Notes under the pieces: generated by a model | Databases searched by the model: none | The model's input: the letters and a program-made list of their open reading frames with translations, nothing else | Told to the model about the DNA's origin: nothing | Origin: Stropharia rugosoannulata | Lineage: Eukaryota; Basidiomycota; Agaricomycetes; Agaricales; Strophariaceae | DNA length: 64,000 nucleotides | Reading direction: 5' to 3' | Assembly (NCBI GenBank): GCA_028532985.1 | Contig: JANCIK010000004.1 | Location: forward strand, 2,728,001 to 2,792,000 | Translations under genes and position numbers: made by a program | Shown: in pieces, positions 44,214 through 56,007 of the stretch | Numbering within the stretch: position 1 is the stretch's first letter | How the letters are laid out: every line of letters begins with the position of its first letter

Positions 44214-45540
44214 ATGGCTTCAATCCCTGACACTCAGCGCGCCTGGACAGTTATTCGCAGGGGGAAACCTGCAGATGCTCTCGTACTTCAAGAATGGCCT
44301 GTCGAGAAGAAACTGGCAAAGGGAGAGATTCTCGTCAAAGTACAGGCAGCCGCATTAAACCCAGTGTAAGCGGGATCCCCTATTCCGAGTCTTTGTACTG
44401 AATGTAACCTAACGATTTACTGGCAGTGGGTACAAGCTAATGAGACTACTTCCTAACGTGCTGGCAAGAAGACCTCATATTGCTGAATATGATTTTTGCG
44501 GCTACGTTGTCGATGCAAATGGCACCGACCTTCGGGATGCAGATAACGTGTATGGGTGGATACCAACAGGTATGCCTTCGAATTTATCCTTTTTCTGTTC
44601 AGCTCGTCTCACCTTCTGTAGACTTGCAATTAAAGACGCGTCAAGGATCCCTAGCTCAATACATTAAAGTCCCTGCAGATCATGTCGTAACGAGACCCAT
44701 TAACATCACCCCAACGCAGGCGGCCGGTATTACTTTGGCGTGTGTAACTGCCTATCAGGCGCTCTTCCACACCATCAAGCTGGAGGCTGAGCAAACCATT
44801 CTTATAAATGGAGGAAGCACTAGCGTTGGTGCATTTGCTATCCAGTTTGCGAAGGGCAAGGGAGCTAGAGTCGTTGCTACCGGATCTCCCAGGAACGAGG
44901 AATTTATTCGTAGAATGGGTGCAGATGAGGCATGGCGGTTTTACTTTCACGGCGTGATTCATATAACTGACTATCTAATTTAGTTCATCGACTACACCAA
45001 AGCACCTTTGGTGGAATACTTGAATCGGAACCCTCCGTCGACAAAGTATCACGCGATATTGGAGGCTGTTGGGTTTATTGATCCCTCTCTGTACACTTAC
45101 AGCGCAAAATATCTTTCAGCTGGTGGCATCTTCGTGTCCGTTGGCCCACAGCCTCATGCGCTTAGCTTGACCGACCTTTGGCAATTTGTCAAGACAGTGG
45201 GTGCTGCCGTAACTCCTTCATGGTTAGGAAATGTTAAAAGCCGATGGGCGTAAGTACAAGTGTTCGGTAAAGTGAAGTATGCAGTATAACTGATTCTTTG
45301 TCTCAGCGTTATATTTGCCCAGAATAAAGTGGAGGATCTCAAGGAGATCCGGAGACTCTTAGAGAACGGTTTGTATTTTCCATTATCCATTCTACCAGCA
45401 CTTATAATCGTTTAGGGTCTTTGAAACCTATTGTCGATTCGGTCTACGAATTCGAAGACGCGCTCAAAGCATATGACCGTTTATTGACGTCAAGAGCCGT
45501 CGGGAAAGTTGTAGTCAAGGTTGATCCATCAGCGGATTGA
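44214..45540 (+). CDS. Zinc-independent MDR oxidoreductase (quinone/enoyl reductase-like)
   Basis: Medium-chain dehydrogenase/reductase, NAD(P)H dependent, substrate unknown. Start MASIPDTQRAWTVIRRGKPA leads into the GroES-like domain (GEILVKVQAAALNPVGYKLM, AEYDFCGYVV). The Rossmann motif is ILINGGSTSVGAFAIQFAKG with VVATGSPRNEEFIRRMGADE. The C-terminal part has FVSVGPQPHALSLTDLWQF and KPIVDSVYEFEDALKAYDRL, then TSRAVGKVVVKV. Catalytic-zinc ligands of alcohol dehydrogenases are absent. Four to five introns. Related fungal genes occur both in secondary metabolism as trans-enoyl reductases and as stand-alone enzymes; no cluster is present here. Confidence 0.87.
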
Positions 45541-45814
45541 ATGGCGTGTTATTCACTTCCTAAACTTTTGTATAAATGTTAAAAAAATTGTAGATACTAG
45601 TATATCTCCCCAGCAGTTGTGCTCTATCATTGCAGCCTGTACAATGCAATATGTACAATATCGTCCTTGTTTCAGTAGTCGAGTACCTCTTGCACTTGAT
45701 GACAATCATGCTATCTATAGAAAGTGCACGAGTAATGATTAATGACGGGCCGGATGAACTTGATTTATGACTACCACCTTGTTGTTCTCTTCACTTGCTT
45801 TCTGTCTCTAAGTT

Positions 45815-46817
45815 ATGGCCAAGAAGCTCGCCCAGAAAAAGCAAGGAACACAACAATCTGTGCCATCTGCCTCCATTCAACCAAAAGCCGAAGTGACATT
45901 TCCTGAAATATCTACCAAAAGCGATCTGGAGTGTACCACTGTCCTTGAAGACCAGATATTGGTGGTTGATGTAGGCTACTTACTGTTAGAATTAAAAAGA
46001 CTAGGCCTTTACGATATTAAATTTGCTTTAAAAGAACTTGCTTTCTCCTGCAGAATGTAAAGCATATGTTAGATTCATCGACACACTCCCGCTGGAGCTC
46101 ACTCCGCCAAAGAAACGCGGAGAGGCCGAGCGCGTCAACCGTACGTCGTTAAGCTTCAATCTCAGTGCTGGATAGTAGCTCAGCTGGTCGCCTCACTTGC
46201 AGAGAGGTTTTCTGTCAGTTCTGTGGACTTCGCACAGAAACTGCACACTATCATTTCCCCTCACCTCCCATCGTTTCCGCATCCTGCCTCCCTAAAGCGC
46301 CCCGCACTGGACGGGCCGCGCAGACCACACTCATGCAATTCAAATATAAGAGTGTATAAGTACGCGCCGTCTCAGTATTTCGGGTTGGTATTTCATTCCA
46401 GCAAACGGGAATTATATTGTTGAAATATTGATCCAGGCCGCATTATGATGATTCAGTGCGGGATCCTGTGACAGGATTCAAGTCTGAATGGACCCTACTG
46501 ATATATTTAACGGGTGTAGAGGATGGCGTAGAAGGCGGTGAAGTGAGCAATAATATCTTCGACTGCCATTCATGTTAATTGCCATAACTTCTGTAGACAC
46601 TGTTCTATCTGGAACAAAGGGGCAAACCTCGTGAGGTCATAAAACCCACTCTGAAGCGTGGTACTGCACTCCTTCACCGGTATGAGGTTCGCTGGTATCT
46701 GCACTAATCACGCTAAGGTTACGCAACAGGCACGGACACGAGTGTATGCTGCATGAAGGGTCCCCAGTCTTGAAAGGAACGAAATACGTTCTTCGTTCTG
46801 ACTTGATGTTCGCATAA
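45815..46817 (+). CDS. 2-oxoglutarate/Fe(II)-dependent dioxygenase, prolyl-4-hydroxylase-like
   Basis: The protein starts MAKKLAQKKQGTQQSVPSAS and enters the fold at QILVVDNLLSPAECKAYVRF. This needs an acceptor at TTTAAAAG rather than the nearer CTGCAG. The iron ligands are in FGPHYDDSVRDPV (His-x-Asp) and ECMLHEGSPVLKGTKYVLRS (distal His, with Lys/Arg for 2-oxoglutarate). Between them are EWTLLIYLTGVEDGVEGGET and KRGTALLHRHGHEC. Six introns restore the frame. No signal peptide is visible, so a cytosolic or nuclear role is likely. Substrate unknown. Its stop is 38 bp from the convergent RRP3 stop. Confidence 0.84.
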
Positions 46818-46855
46818 TGAAGTATACATACACATTAAAACTCAATTATACCGTA

Positions 46856-48521
46856 CTATCTCCGTTTTTTTGGTTTTTTGTTTAGCTTCGGCATCCCTGC
46901 TTCGACCACATCGTCGTCCCGATCACGGTCATCCCTGCCTCCATCATCCCGCTGCCGCTTTCGACCCTTCCCTTTCCCATTTACTTCCTGATCCTTCAAC
47001 TCCATTTTAGCAGCACGAGAGGCTTCGCCTACTCTTTCTTTGAGGGCGGCGATATCTTCCGCCTCAGTTTCGTAAAGGTCCATTTTCTTTCCAGTTACTT
47101 CTTCGATGCGTTGCAATAGTTCCACGTCGTATTGAGAAACAAGAGTTATAGATTTTCCTGATCTACCTGCTCGGGCCGTTCGTCCTACACGATGGATATA
47201 ATCTTTTGAGTGCTGGGGGACATCGTAGTTGATAACTACGTCGACCGAAGGGATATCGAGACCACTACAAATTTTATGAGACCATGGATGCAATGGTATA
47301 AAAGTACAACTTACCGACTGGCAATATCAGTAGCCACAAGGATTCTACGACTACCACTTTTGAATTTTGACAATGCGCCCAACCTTTGACTTTGACTCAT
47401 GTCTCCGTGTATGGGAACAGCAGCAAAACCTAAAATTCGAAGTATCACTGATAGCCTGTGGATTATTTAGTTTAGTTGGATAAGTAAATATTGTGAACGA
47501 TTCTCACATTTGTGCCTCTGCCTTCGTTCGGGTGAACACAATCATAGAGCTCTGAGCTAGAGAGTGTACCAGGTAAATGAAATACGTCTGCTTGTCTACA
47601 AAGGGCATAAGGACGTAGTACTGTAGCAGCGTGTCGACCGTCTGATATCTAGTAGCTTTAGTTGGTAACGTACAGGATAAGAAACTCTCAGGGACATACT
47701 TTGAGGACACTTCCACCCTGACTGGGTTAGTTAAGCTTGCTCGTTGTAATTTTGCAACTTTTGTTGTCATAGTGGCAGAGAAGAGGTAAGTTGTACGCTC
47801 TTTGGGTATAAGCTTGAGAATTTTATCAATGGCTTCGCTAAATTCGAGATTTAGTAGTCTGTCTGCTTCATCCATGACCTGTGCATGTGAGAATAAGCGT
47901 GAACATGAGAAGGCAAGAACCCAAGCCACGCACCAGGAACTTGAGCATCCTCAAACTGAAACCTTTAGTCGTCTCTAGATGGTCGAGTAGTCGACCTGGA
48001 GTCGCAATGATGATGTGTGGACGCTTTGCAAGCATAATTTGTTGAGTCGGCATGTCCATTCCGCCAATTAATACTGCACATCGAACTCCCATGGCTGATC
48101 CCAGAGCTTCAAACTGTTCCGATATTTGGTACGCCAGTTCACGGGTTGGGGCAAGCACGCACGCGAACAATCCTTTTGGTTCCTCCCATAGTTTTTGCAA
48201 TATAGGGAGAGCAAATGCTGCGGTCTTTCCAGATCCGGTCGCAGCGATACCGATGATATCCCGACCTTCCAGTGCATGAGGCAGGGCTTCGCATTGAATT
48301 TCTGTGGGTTGCTTGAATCCAAGTTGCTGCAAAGCTTCCAAAAGCGGGTCTATTAATCCCAAGGATTTAAAGGTCACTGGTGAAGCCTCTTTGGAGGCTT
48401 CACGCGACGAGCCAGCATCCTCTGGTCCAGGCATTGATTGTTGGTAGGGTTTAGTACAGATAGGATCCGCCCTCAGAAGTTTTGTGCTAACTGATTGCAA
48501 GGTTATTGTTCCCACGGACAT
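46856..48521 (-). CDS. RRP3: DEAD-box RNA helicase Rrp3 (DDX47 orthologue)
   Basis: ATP-dependent RNA helicase for early 18S rRNA processing in the nucleolus. After a short N-tail ([16 protein letters not shown]) come [14 protein letters not shown] and the Q motif [13 protein letters not shown]. Motif I is [17 protein letters not shown], Ia [14 protein letters not shown], Ib [74 protein letters not shown] and [17 protein letters not shown]. The tail is Lys/Arg-rich and ends NKKPKKRR, a likely nucleolar signal. Four introns. The ATG at 48521 is used because the upstream in-frame codon is GTG. Divergent from TRAPPC10 over 154 bp. Confidence 0.95.
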
Positions 48522-48675
48522 ATTTAGCACTTTGAATGATGCGTATTGCGTATCCGAGTTTCACTGCTCGCCGCTATTCTGACATATCGTCTACCTTCGC
48601 ACTATCTCGTAGCAACTCAGAAAGCTGAATATATTTGAAGAGGTGGGGCTTAGGGAGAACTCGGGTGGCTGAACC

Positions 48676-51600
48676 ATGGCATCTTCGTCATCTGTCCCTA
48701 CCCAACGCGTCCTCGTCTCGTACGCGGCGCCTGCTGCCTTTCTTGCATCGCCAAACTGGAGCAAGGTTTATTCGACTATTCTCGGGCAGCTCCCTCTGCG
48801 GAATATACACTGGAAGTCCTTGCCGAGAGGATCTCTCAAGACAATACAGGAGCTTCCGGTCACGCTAGTGCCTTTCGACTCCCTTCGGGACGATGTCACC
48901 TCCCAGATTCCGGAGACCCTATTAGCGAAGCCCTTATTGCATATCTATATTACACACTGCGAGGTATCTACCACAACAATCTATCTATGTTTACTGACTT
49001 ATACATTTCTAGGACAGTGACGTCGATACTTACCGTAACACACTCAAGAAACAAATCAAGGATTGGCACACTGTTATTACCTCGCGTCGAAACCAAGACT
49101 GGTTAATTCTTCAAATAATAAGACCGGATTCTCTGCGACAGCCTACTGGGAATTTCTTTCAGATGAAGAATTCGGTTTTGGATAAACTCAGGACGGATTT
49201 TAACTCTGATAAACGGGACCGGTAAGCGACACACGATCGTATATCCGATTGTCTCTAAACAGAGTATCATAGGTGTGTTCAAGTGAACTGGGTAACAGGG
49301 AACGATAACCCAGCTGCCTGGGCAGAGTTCATTAATAAAATGAAGGAAGGGTTGCTCTTTTCATTTGATTCTGCCATTGAGGCTCGACAAGAAGAAGTCA
49401 AGAGGTCTGAAAACCAACAATCCATGCCTGGTTGGAACTTCTGCACTTTCTTCATCTTAAAGGTATTGCTTTTGGGTATTCAGTAAGTCTGCGGCTTACA
49501 TACTCACAGGAAAGTTTAGCCTCCTCTTTTGAAGGGATGAATCTATTTGAAGAAGCATTGCTTCCATACGAAGAGCTTGAAGCCTTATTTTACCGTGTCT
49601 CGAAGGAACGCAATATGTCCTGGTTCGGGCCTCTAGTTTCCCCTGAGCCCAATGCAGACACCTCTCCCTTTCTCTCAACCAACAAACAGCCTTACCGCGA
49701 ACTAATTCTCGCCAATAAAATATCAGTTCTTGACTTCAGAGTTTACCTATTGGCATGCCAATGTCAACTACTGGCCAAATTAGGTCGTCTTTCTGAAATC
49801 GCGAAGAAGGCAACCTTTTTTCTGGGAGCATTTGGAGAGCACCTGCAAACAGTTCAGGTTGGTACTTCTTTAAAGGTCTAAACTTTACATGCACTGTTGC
49901 TGATAATCACCAGTCTACTCTACCACCTCTTTTTGTGGAAGCATGGAGATATTCATCGGCTTTGAGTGTTGTCGAGCATTGCAACACTTGGGGTACTGCT
50001 TTGAGCATTGATGCAGCCAAAACCCCATCTCTCAACGCTGGCAAGGGTGAACTGTTAGATCTTGCACGCAGCCAGGTAAGGATTATACGATACTCGTGTG
50101 CTTAATAGAGATGTAACTTTCTCTTCTGGACAGTTGGATGTTATAGGAATGGCAGTTGGCTACCTCCCTGATGGACCCCCTTTTTCAATGTCAAGGCCTT
50201 CTACGTCAATAAAGTCGGGAACATCGCTCACGTTCAGCAACGAAACACTAAACGCGGCAGTGAATAACAAAGACGCGTTTTACGAGTTATATATAGCCAT
50301 CACCAATCGCGCTATCGACTTGTATGCAAAGTCTGGCCGTCGGAAGTTTGCCTTGAAGCTACATGGTAACTTGGCAGCCCTCGAAATGTACGCCATATCA
50401 GTGTATTGCTCATGAAATGCCTTACTTACGGCCTGATAGGCACCGCGGCAATCTTTCTGCCGCTCTCACAACTTTCACCTCACTTCCTGCCCATTATGCT
50501 CCCCATATGTGGACCTCGTTAGAATCCTTTATGCTTGCTCGTGCCTTGCAGACATATAGAAGCATCGGCAAGGCTCAAGACGTGGAATGGATCCATATGG
50601 TGTTGTCGTTCATGAAGACATACATTGAACATAGTAGTCAGATACTTGTAGATGGAGCTGTCGAAGGGGTTTCTGTTGAAACATTAATCGGGTCATTGAG
50701 AGAATCGGTAGAGCGGTTAGAATCAGGTAATGCTAATCTATTATCCCATTTTATGGTTCTGACCTTTTCAGATCTGGCACATCCGGATTATCCCATCTTT
50801 AACGTGCGGGTGTTGAGTGATGCTAGATTAGCAGATCAGCGAGATGGTTCCTTCCTTGAAGTCCATGTCACCAATAATCTTCCCTGTGTATGCCTCTTTT
50901 TCTGCTTGTTGGACTGGTTCTTACATTAGTTCAGACCTTTCCTGTTGATGAAATCAGCGTCGTCGTCTCTGGGCGTGAGTCTGATAAACTCCGATATGCC
51001 GTGTCGATTGTCGACGGTTGCCTTCCAGGCAAATCCAAGTACTCTCTCTTTTGCTCCGTAAGTTTAGTATCGGTCTGTTCAATGTACATTGCTGACTACA
51101 TGATACAGACCCCTGCCGCAGGTACATTCATTCTGGAAACAAGTGAAATACGCTCTGCACATTTGCTGCTTCAATCGAATTACAGGAAGTCTAGCAAGCC
51201 TACTTTCCCCTTACTGGTTCGGGTCCCCCATGATCCCCTTGCTCTGGATGTCCGGATAAACCAGTCCGACCAAAGTCAGTGAATAGACATAGTCCGCATT
51301 CCATACTAATCATTGCACTAGTCCAATTGGGAAGGCCCCAGTCCTTAATGGTTGTTTTATCCACTGGACGAAACTACGTCGTCAGCGCTGTTGTTCGCAT
51401 AGTTTCTCCGACAATAACATTCCACACTCGCGACGCCGTACTTCTAGAAAGTTTGTTTGCAATAGCTGGCTCCTTCACTTTTAATCATTAATGATATGAT
51501 AGGTGAAAAGGTCGAGCCCCTGGTATCAAGCGCAGAAGGTATCGGATTTAAGGATATAGATCACGATTCAGACATTACGTTTCGGGTTCCACACTCTGAT

Positions 51601-53182
51601 GCCTCAGCGCTCACAGCCATGGTGAATTTGTTATTCCCTTGTTTGATATGAATTAATATGGCTATTTAGAAAGTTAAACTAGAAGTGGAGTATGTCACGA
51701 AAGACGAACCGACGATTACGCGAGTTTCGCATTTCACAAGAGTGCTCATCACAACGCTTCCTATTTCTGTTAACGTGGAAGATTTTTTCCGCGGAAAGAG
51801 GCATGGTTATTCCGGATTCCTTTGATATTTATTGATGTTGAATTGTTTACAGACTAATATCGAAATTTACTGTCTCCACCACCAGTCACCAGCATGTGCG
51901 CATTGCCAATGCTTCTCTAGAACTCCCTCCTGGGGGGCTAGAAGGCGTTACAATCACTCCATGTCAATCTAAGAGGCCTGTAGTGGTAAGTTGTCTTTGT
52001 CTGCTTATATGTTCCCCTTGTCCCTCAATTTTACGCAGACCGTAACTCCAATTCAACCAGCGAACTTTTTATTTTCCCTTGATTCATCGTTTGGGCCAGG
52101 TGTGTTTGGGCCCGTGAAATATCTAGAAGACAATTTTTTAAATAAATTCCTTTCAGTGCGGGAGTCTCTTACGCTGAGTATTCGGTATCGAATGCTTCGC
52201 GAGGGTATGGACAAATCTCTTACATCTTTCTTTTGTAATTCTAAATTTTTATCGCTTTCAAAGAAGTCGAGTCTATTATTCAAGACACTGTACGACAACT
52301 ATTGCAGGATTCCTCGCCTAAACCGCATATGCGGACATTCATTATAAGCAAATTAATAGATGCTCTAGAAAGCGATGCCGGCTGGGTCGAGATGTATGGA
52401 ATAACGGGGGAGCTTGTGGTTCCTCCGATTAAACACTCTGACGAAGAATATAATGATTTGTTCCAGGAGGCTGTCAAGGTTTGTTCCGCTTCGTCTGATT
52501 GTTTTGTTCAACCCCTCACGTTAAGATATAGCGATTATCGGAACATAGACACCCAGACGGTCCCCAGGGAAAATGGAGAGAAATCAAAATTCCAGTCGAC
52601 GTTCCTTTTATGAATGTAAAAGCACATTTTTCTTCTGCTCTACAGATCAACTTATTTACTCTGGCAGATTGTTGCAGCGGCCCGCGTTCGCATAGTATCC
52701 ACTCCATTCTCTAAGAGCACATCCCCGACGGAGATTCCTCCACTGTATGCTGGACAACCTATATCTGCCAATCTATCGATTTATACAACATTTCACTGGG
52801 GATTGAGTTCAAGCGACAAGGATAAGCAGTACATCCTGCGGTATAATATAGAAGAAATGGTCCGTGAATGGCTGGTTAGTGGTCCAAAGAGAGGCGATTT
52901 TGTTGCTAAGGTAAATCATCTATGCTTTTCATTTGGTTCGATGCTGACGTATCACAGGACGGAGAGACTTATAACGTACCTATCACGTTGATTGCTCTAC
53001 ATCACGGAGAATTTGCTCTACCTAAAATTACGATTACCGCCCTTCCTGTCTCTGGGACTGTGACTATGGGGTCCATGGCCATCCCAAGTATAGAAACATA
53101 TCAGGAACATGGCGCTGAAACGGTGCTGATCCTCCCACGAGGAGGTCGTACAACATTTGTCGTTAGCATGGGTCCGGGATGA
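48676..53182 (+). CDS. TRS130: TRAPP II subunit TRAPPC10 (Trs130)
   Basis: Large TRAPP II-specific subunit; the complex activates Rab11/Ypt31 at the late Golgi. The N-terminal half has FLASPNWSKVYSTILGQLPL, IHWKSLPRGSLKTIQELPVT, LLHIYITHCEDSDVDTYRN, then KKQIKDWHTVITSRRNQDWL, followed by DWLILQIIRP and QMKNSVLDKLRTDFNSDKRD. Typical later segments are FEEALLPYEELEALFYRVS, SWFGPLVSPEPNADTSPFLS and RELILANKISVLDFRVYLLA, all diagnostic of TRAPPC10. The C-terminal half is beta-rich and ends RGGRTTFVVSMGPG. The gene spans 4.5 kb with roughly 18-20 introns and encodes about 1,150-1,200 residues. Exon joins in 51000-52800 are approximate. Confidence 0.91.
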
Positions 53183-53493
53183 TATTATTATGACTACTCG
53201 TATACCATAATATAACCAAAACTTTAATGCAATACCCATAATTTTCAAAACAAGTCACCAAGTAAGTTGTATTCACAAGTACTCCTCATACTCCATGACT
53301 TTCTGCAAGTGTCGTCCGAAGCAACGACAAGTTAGGAAACAGAGTACAGTGCAGCGGCTGACTCTAGGATCTTCCCAATTAAATGCTCCTACATACTGGT
53401 TCGTAATTTAGCTCAGTTGCATAAATGGACTCACTCTGTCAGCCTCAACAATATACATTTTGAACGTTGCTGGCTGTTAGCCATTCATGTAAA
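53183..53493. other. Spacer between TRAPPC10 and the membrane-anchored unknown gene
   Basis: These 311 bp are AT-rich and hold a 3' end and a promoter. I see no other feature. Confidence 0.4.
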
Positions 53494-54322
53494 ATGACCC
53501 TTTTCTCTCTATACTTCGCGACACTTGAAACATTCATAAGGTTCGCGGCTAGGATTTTAATTCGTTTGGTCCACCTGGTATTCTTCAGCGTTTATTTCTC
53601 TGGGATTCCGCCTTCAAATTGGAGCAGCCGCAAGCAACTAGCAACACATAAACGGTCATTTGCAGTAAAAGGTCACTATGGGCGGCAACGTGAGTGGACA
53701 AAGCAAATTTACATGAGGAGCTTCTTCACGCCGTTCTTTCCAGAGAATGAAGATTACGAACAATCTGCCTTTCAAAATGATCCGAGTGTTGCTGACAGGA
53801 TCTTTCTGGATGATGTTCCAGCTTGCCTGGAAATTCCAGTTCAAGAAAGCGTTGAAAATGCTACCGTATTAATCAAAGTTGAAATTCAGGAGGATAGTTC
53901 TAGTACTAGCCACGATGCGACTTTCCTGTCCTCATCGGCAACAGAAATTGGGTTTTCTATTTATTCGGTAAGCCGAAAGAATCAACAACTTGAACTTTTG
54001 TTTGACGAACATGAGATAGGACGTGTCTTCGCCGAATCTGAATAAGGCTGCTTTCATCACTCCCAGGCGGCCGTCGTTAGTGTCTGTGCAAGAGCTGGAG
54101 TTCAATCTACTCAAAGCGGCAAGCGAGCGTGTCAGTGAGATTCTTCGTGAAAACCGTAGACGGTTAGACGCTGGCGAGGATTCCAATGCAACCCGAAGTG
54201 CGTAACCGTTATACTTGCAAGTCATGTACAAGGGCCCTGATGCACGAGAAGGAGAGGCACGACGAAAGCGAGCCCAGGAATTGGCGTCTCGAAACAAGAG
54301 CGGTCGCTCGCCTTTGTTCTGA
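53494..54322 (+). CDS. Unknown protein with hydrophobic N-terminus and charged C-terminal helix
   Basis: I do not recognise the family. The first exon starts MTLFSLYFATLETFIRFAAR and continues into about 30 hydrophobic residues, suggesting an N-terminal membrane anchor. A mid region follows with FLDDVPACLEIPVQESVENA. An intron (donor TCG|GTAAGCC, acceptor GAGATAG) joins to DVSSPNLNKAAFITPRRPSL and VQELEFNLLKAASERVSEIL, then RENRRRLDAGEDSNAT. A second, 54-nt intron (54198-54251, CTGAT branch-like site, acceptor GAGAAG) leads to REARRKRAQELASRNKSGRS and the end PLF. Without it the frame stops at 54205. The two introns that keep a charged helical frame open argue for a real gene. Role unknown. 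Confidence 0.6.
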
Positions 54323-54677
54323 TATATTTCTGTGCTTCGTATTGTTTAAACTACAGTGCCAGTCTGATGTTATGGATCGCTTGTTTTATTTTCCAATGAC
54401 TTTGTATCAAATGCAATAGAAAGTAAGTAGGGACTCCAGCACTTACTGTGGCATTGCCAAAGTGAGTGATGTGGCAAGAAGCAACGGACAAGTCACGACG
54501 GACATTCAAAATTATTGCGCCTACCCTACTGAAAATTGGTGTATACAGCAAATATACAGTATCATACGGTTTGTATACGATTATCATGAACAGTTTACAA
54601 AGGAATGTCTTTTTAGCTGTATCACTCGTTGAGCAATCTTTGGGTAACCTTCCAAACTTGCTAGCATGATGATATGA
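54323..54677. other. Spacer between the membrane-anchored unknown gene and the inverted-repeat element
   Basis: These 355 bp are AT-rich and contain no supported gene. The last six bases (ATATGA, 54672-54677) recur directly after the element and may be its target-site duplication. Confidence 0.45.
54672..54677. repeat. Putative target-site duplication, left copy (ATATGA)
   Basis: ATATGA directly before the element matches 55512-55517 directly after it. The two flanks differ just beyond, so the true length could be other than six. Confidence 0.5.
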
Positions 54678-55511
54678 GGGGTCCCAGCGGACAAAACCAT
54701 TAGAAATAAATACCTAACTTTACAAACAGCCTAGTAGACATATTTTGTATTCCACATCTTTAATTGTTGTTTAAGACCTTTAACTATTATTTTGCTTTTA
54801 ACTAAGGGAAAAAAACATAAACTTAGCAAGCTAAGTATAACTTTACAAATGTAAGTTTTGAAATGACTAGACTAATAGCAATAACAATTAATTTCCCTTC
54901 GTCGAAGTTATCTTTCTATTTATAACTTTATAACTTTTGAAATCACCTGTCCAACATTTTATTCTATTTATAAGCTTTATAACTTTTAAAATCAGCGGAG
55001 CTAAATATCATCGGCAGCGCGCTGTACCTCTCTGCATGGGTGGGTTCATCTCCTCAAAATGTAGGCATACATGCACCTTAGATATATCACAACACCAATG
55101 GGGACGTGGTCCTCATCCTCAGACAATGCCTCCACTGTCGCATTGTCTGCAGTGTCCAGGCGGAACGCGCCGCCGATGCGCCGCCGATTTTAAAAGTTAT
55201 AAAGTTTATAAATAGAAAATAAAGTTGGGCAGGTGATGTGAAAAATTGTAAAGTTATAAATAGAATAATAACGTCGACAAAAGGAAATTAATTGTTATTG
55301 TTATTAGGTTAATCATTTCAAAACTTATATTTGTAAAGATGGAAAGTTATACTCAGCTTTCTAAGTTTTTGTTTTTTTCCCTTATTCAAAAGCAAAATAA
55401 TAGTTAAAGGTCTTAAACAACAATTAAAGATGTGGAATACAAAATATGTCTACTAGGCTGTTTGTAAAGCTAGGTATTTATTTCTAATGGTTTTGTCCGC
55501 TGGGACCCGCC
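54678..55511. mobile_element. Non-autonomous foldback/MITE-like transposable element
   Basis: The left arm (54678-54998) and right arm (55181-55511) are long inverted repeats of about 320-330 bp with scattered mismatches and small indels. Outer ends read GGGGTCCCAGCGGACAAAAC on the left and GTCCGCTGGGACCCGCC on the right. The arms are AT-rich; in the left one, TCTATTTATAACTTTATAAC and a near-copy follow each other (54913 and 54964). The middle (about 182 bp) is GC-richer and has no transposase-like ORF, but holds a 10-bp inverted repeat (55120-55129 with 55140-55149). ATATGA flanks both sides (54672-54677 and 55512-55517), a possible 6-bp target duplication. Superfamily unknown. Confidence 0.85.
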
Positions 55512-55911
55512 ATATGATGAAGTACCAATGTACATATTATTGGTAGTAAGGATCGAAGAAGGAAAGACCTTCAAATTTTGATACTGTACATAGAGTACTT
55601 GCATAATGATTTAAGTTAATCATCCTTCCAATAAAAATGTGCAGACTTATTTCTTTTGTGTTTTTTTGTGAGTATTAGGTCGGAGTTGTTCCATGATGGG
55701 ACTCCTGTTTGAAGATGAATTTTTCATGGTTTCACAGTGGACACTGCTTATGGGCAATAAATTATGTAGCACATGCGCATATGCGCGATAACCGTATAAA
55801 ACCGTATAACTGTATAGGGTATATACAGTTAGGATACGTACGGTATACATACCGTAATAAATGATAAAGCTATGCAAAATTTTAAATCCCCGAGCGGAGG
55901 AAGCAAAAAGC
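55512..55911. other. Spacer between the element and tRNA-Ser, with a cluster of small palindromes
   Basis: These 400 bp begin with the right ATATGA copy. At 55775-55856 are GCGCATATGCGC (55775-55786), two ACCGTATAA units in tandem (55791-55809), AACTGTATA/TATACAGTT (55808-55816 with 55822-55830) and TACGGTA/TACCGTA (55839-55845 with 55850-55856). No protein gene is visible. Confidence 0.6.
55905..55909 (-). terminator. RNA polymerase III terminator of tRNA-Ser
   Basis: On the minus strand the tRNA 3' end is followed after two bases by TTTTT, a normal Pol III stop. Confidence 0.8.
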
Positions 55912-56007
55912 GTCACCTGAGCGATTCGAACACTCGCGGTCAAAGACCAACCGCTGATCTACTACAAAGGTAGCAGGCGATCCCGTTAACCACTCCGGCA
56001 AAGTGAC
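55912..56007 (-). tRNA. tRNA-Ser(GCU) with a 15-nt intron
   Basis: The 96-nt gene folds as a type II tRNA. The acceptor stem pairs GTCACTT with AGGTGAC, the D stem CCG with CGG, the anticodon stem ATCGC with GCGGT, the variable arm is GGTC-TTT-GACC, and the T arm is GAGTG-TTCGAAT-CGCTC. The anticodon GCT is at 55972-55974. A 15-nt intron (55956-55970) sits at the canonical position one base after the anticodon. Its TAGTAG pairs with CTGCTA around the anticodon, the helix that the splicing endonuclease recognises. The B box GTTCGAATC is intact and no CCA is encoded. Confidence 0.93.

Noticed and set aside
54937..55215. 92-codon ORF in the inverted-repeat element
   Set aside because: It runs across both arms and the core, has no transposase or other domain, and its composition is that of random AT-rich sequence.
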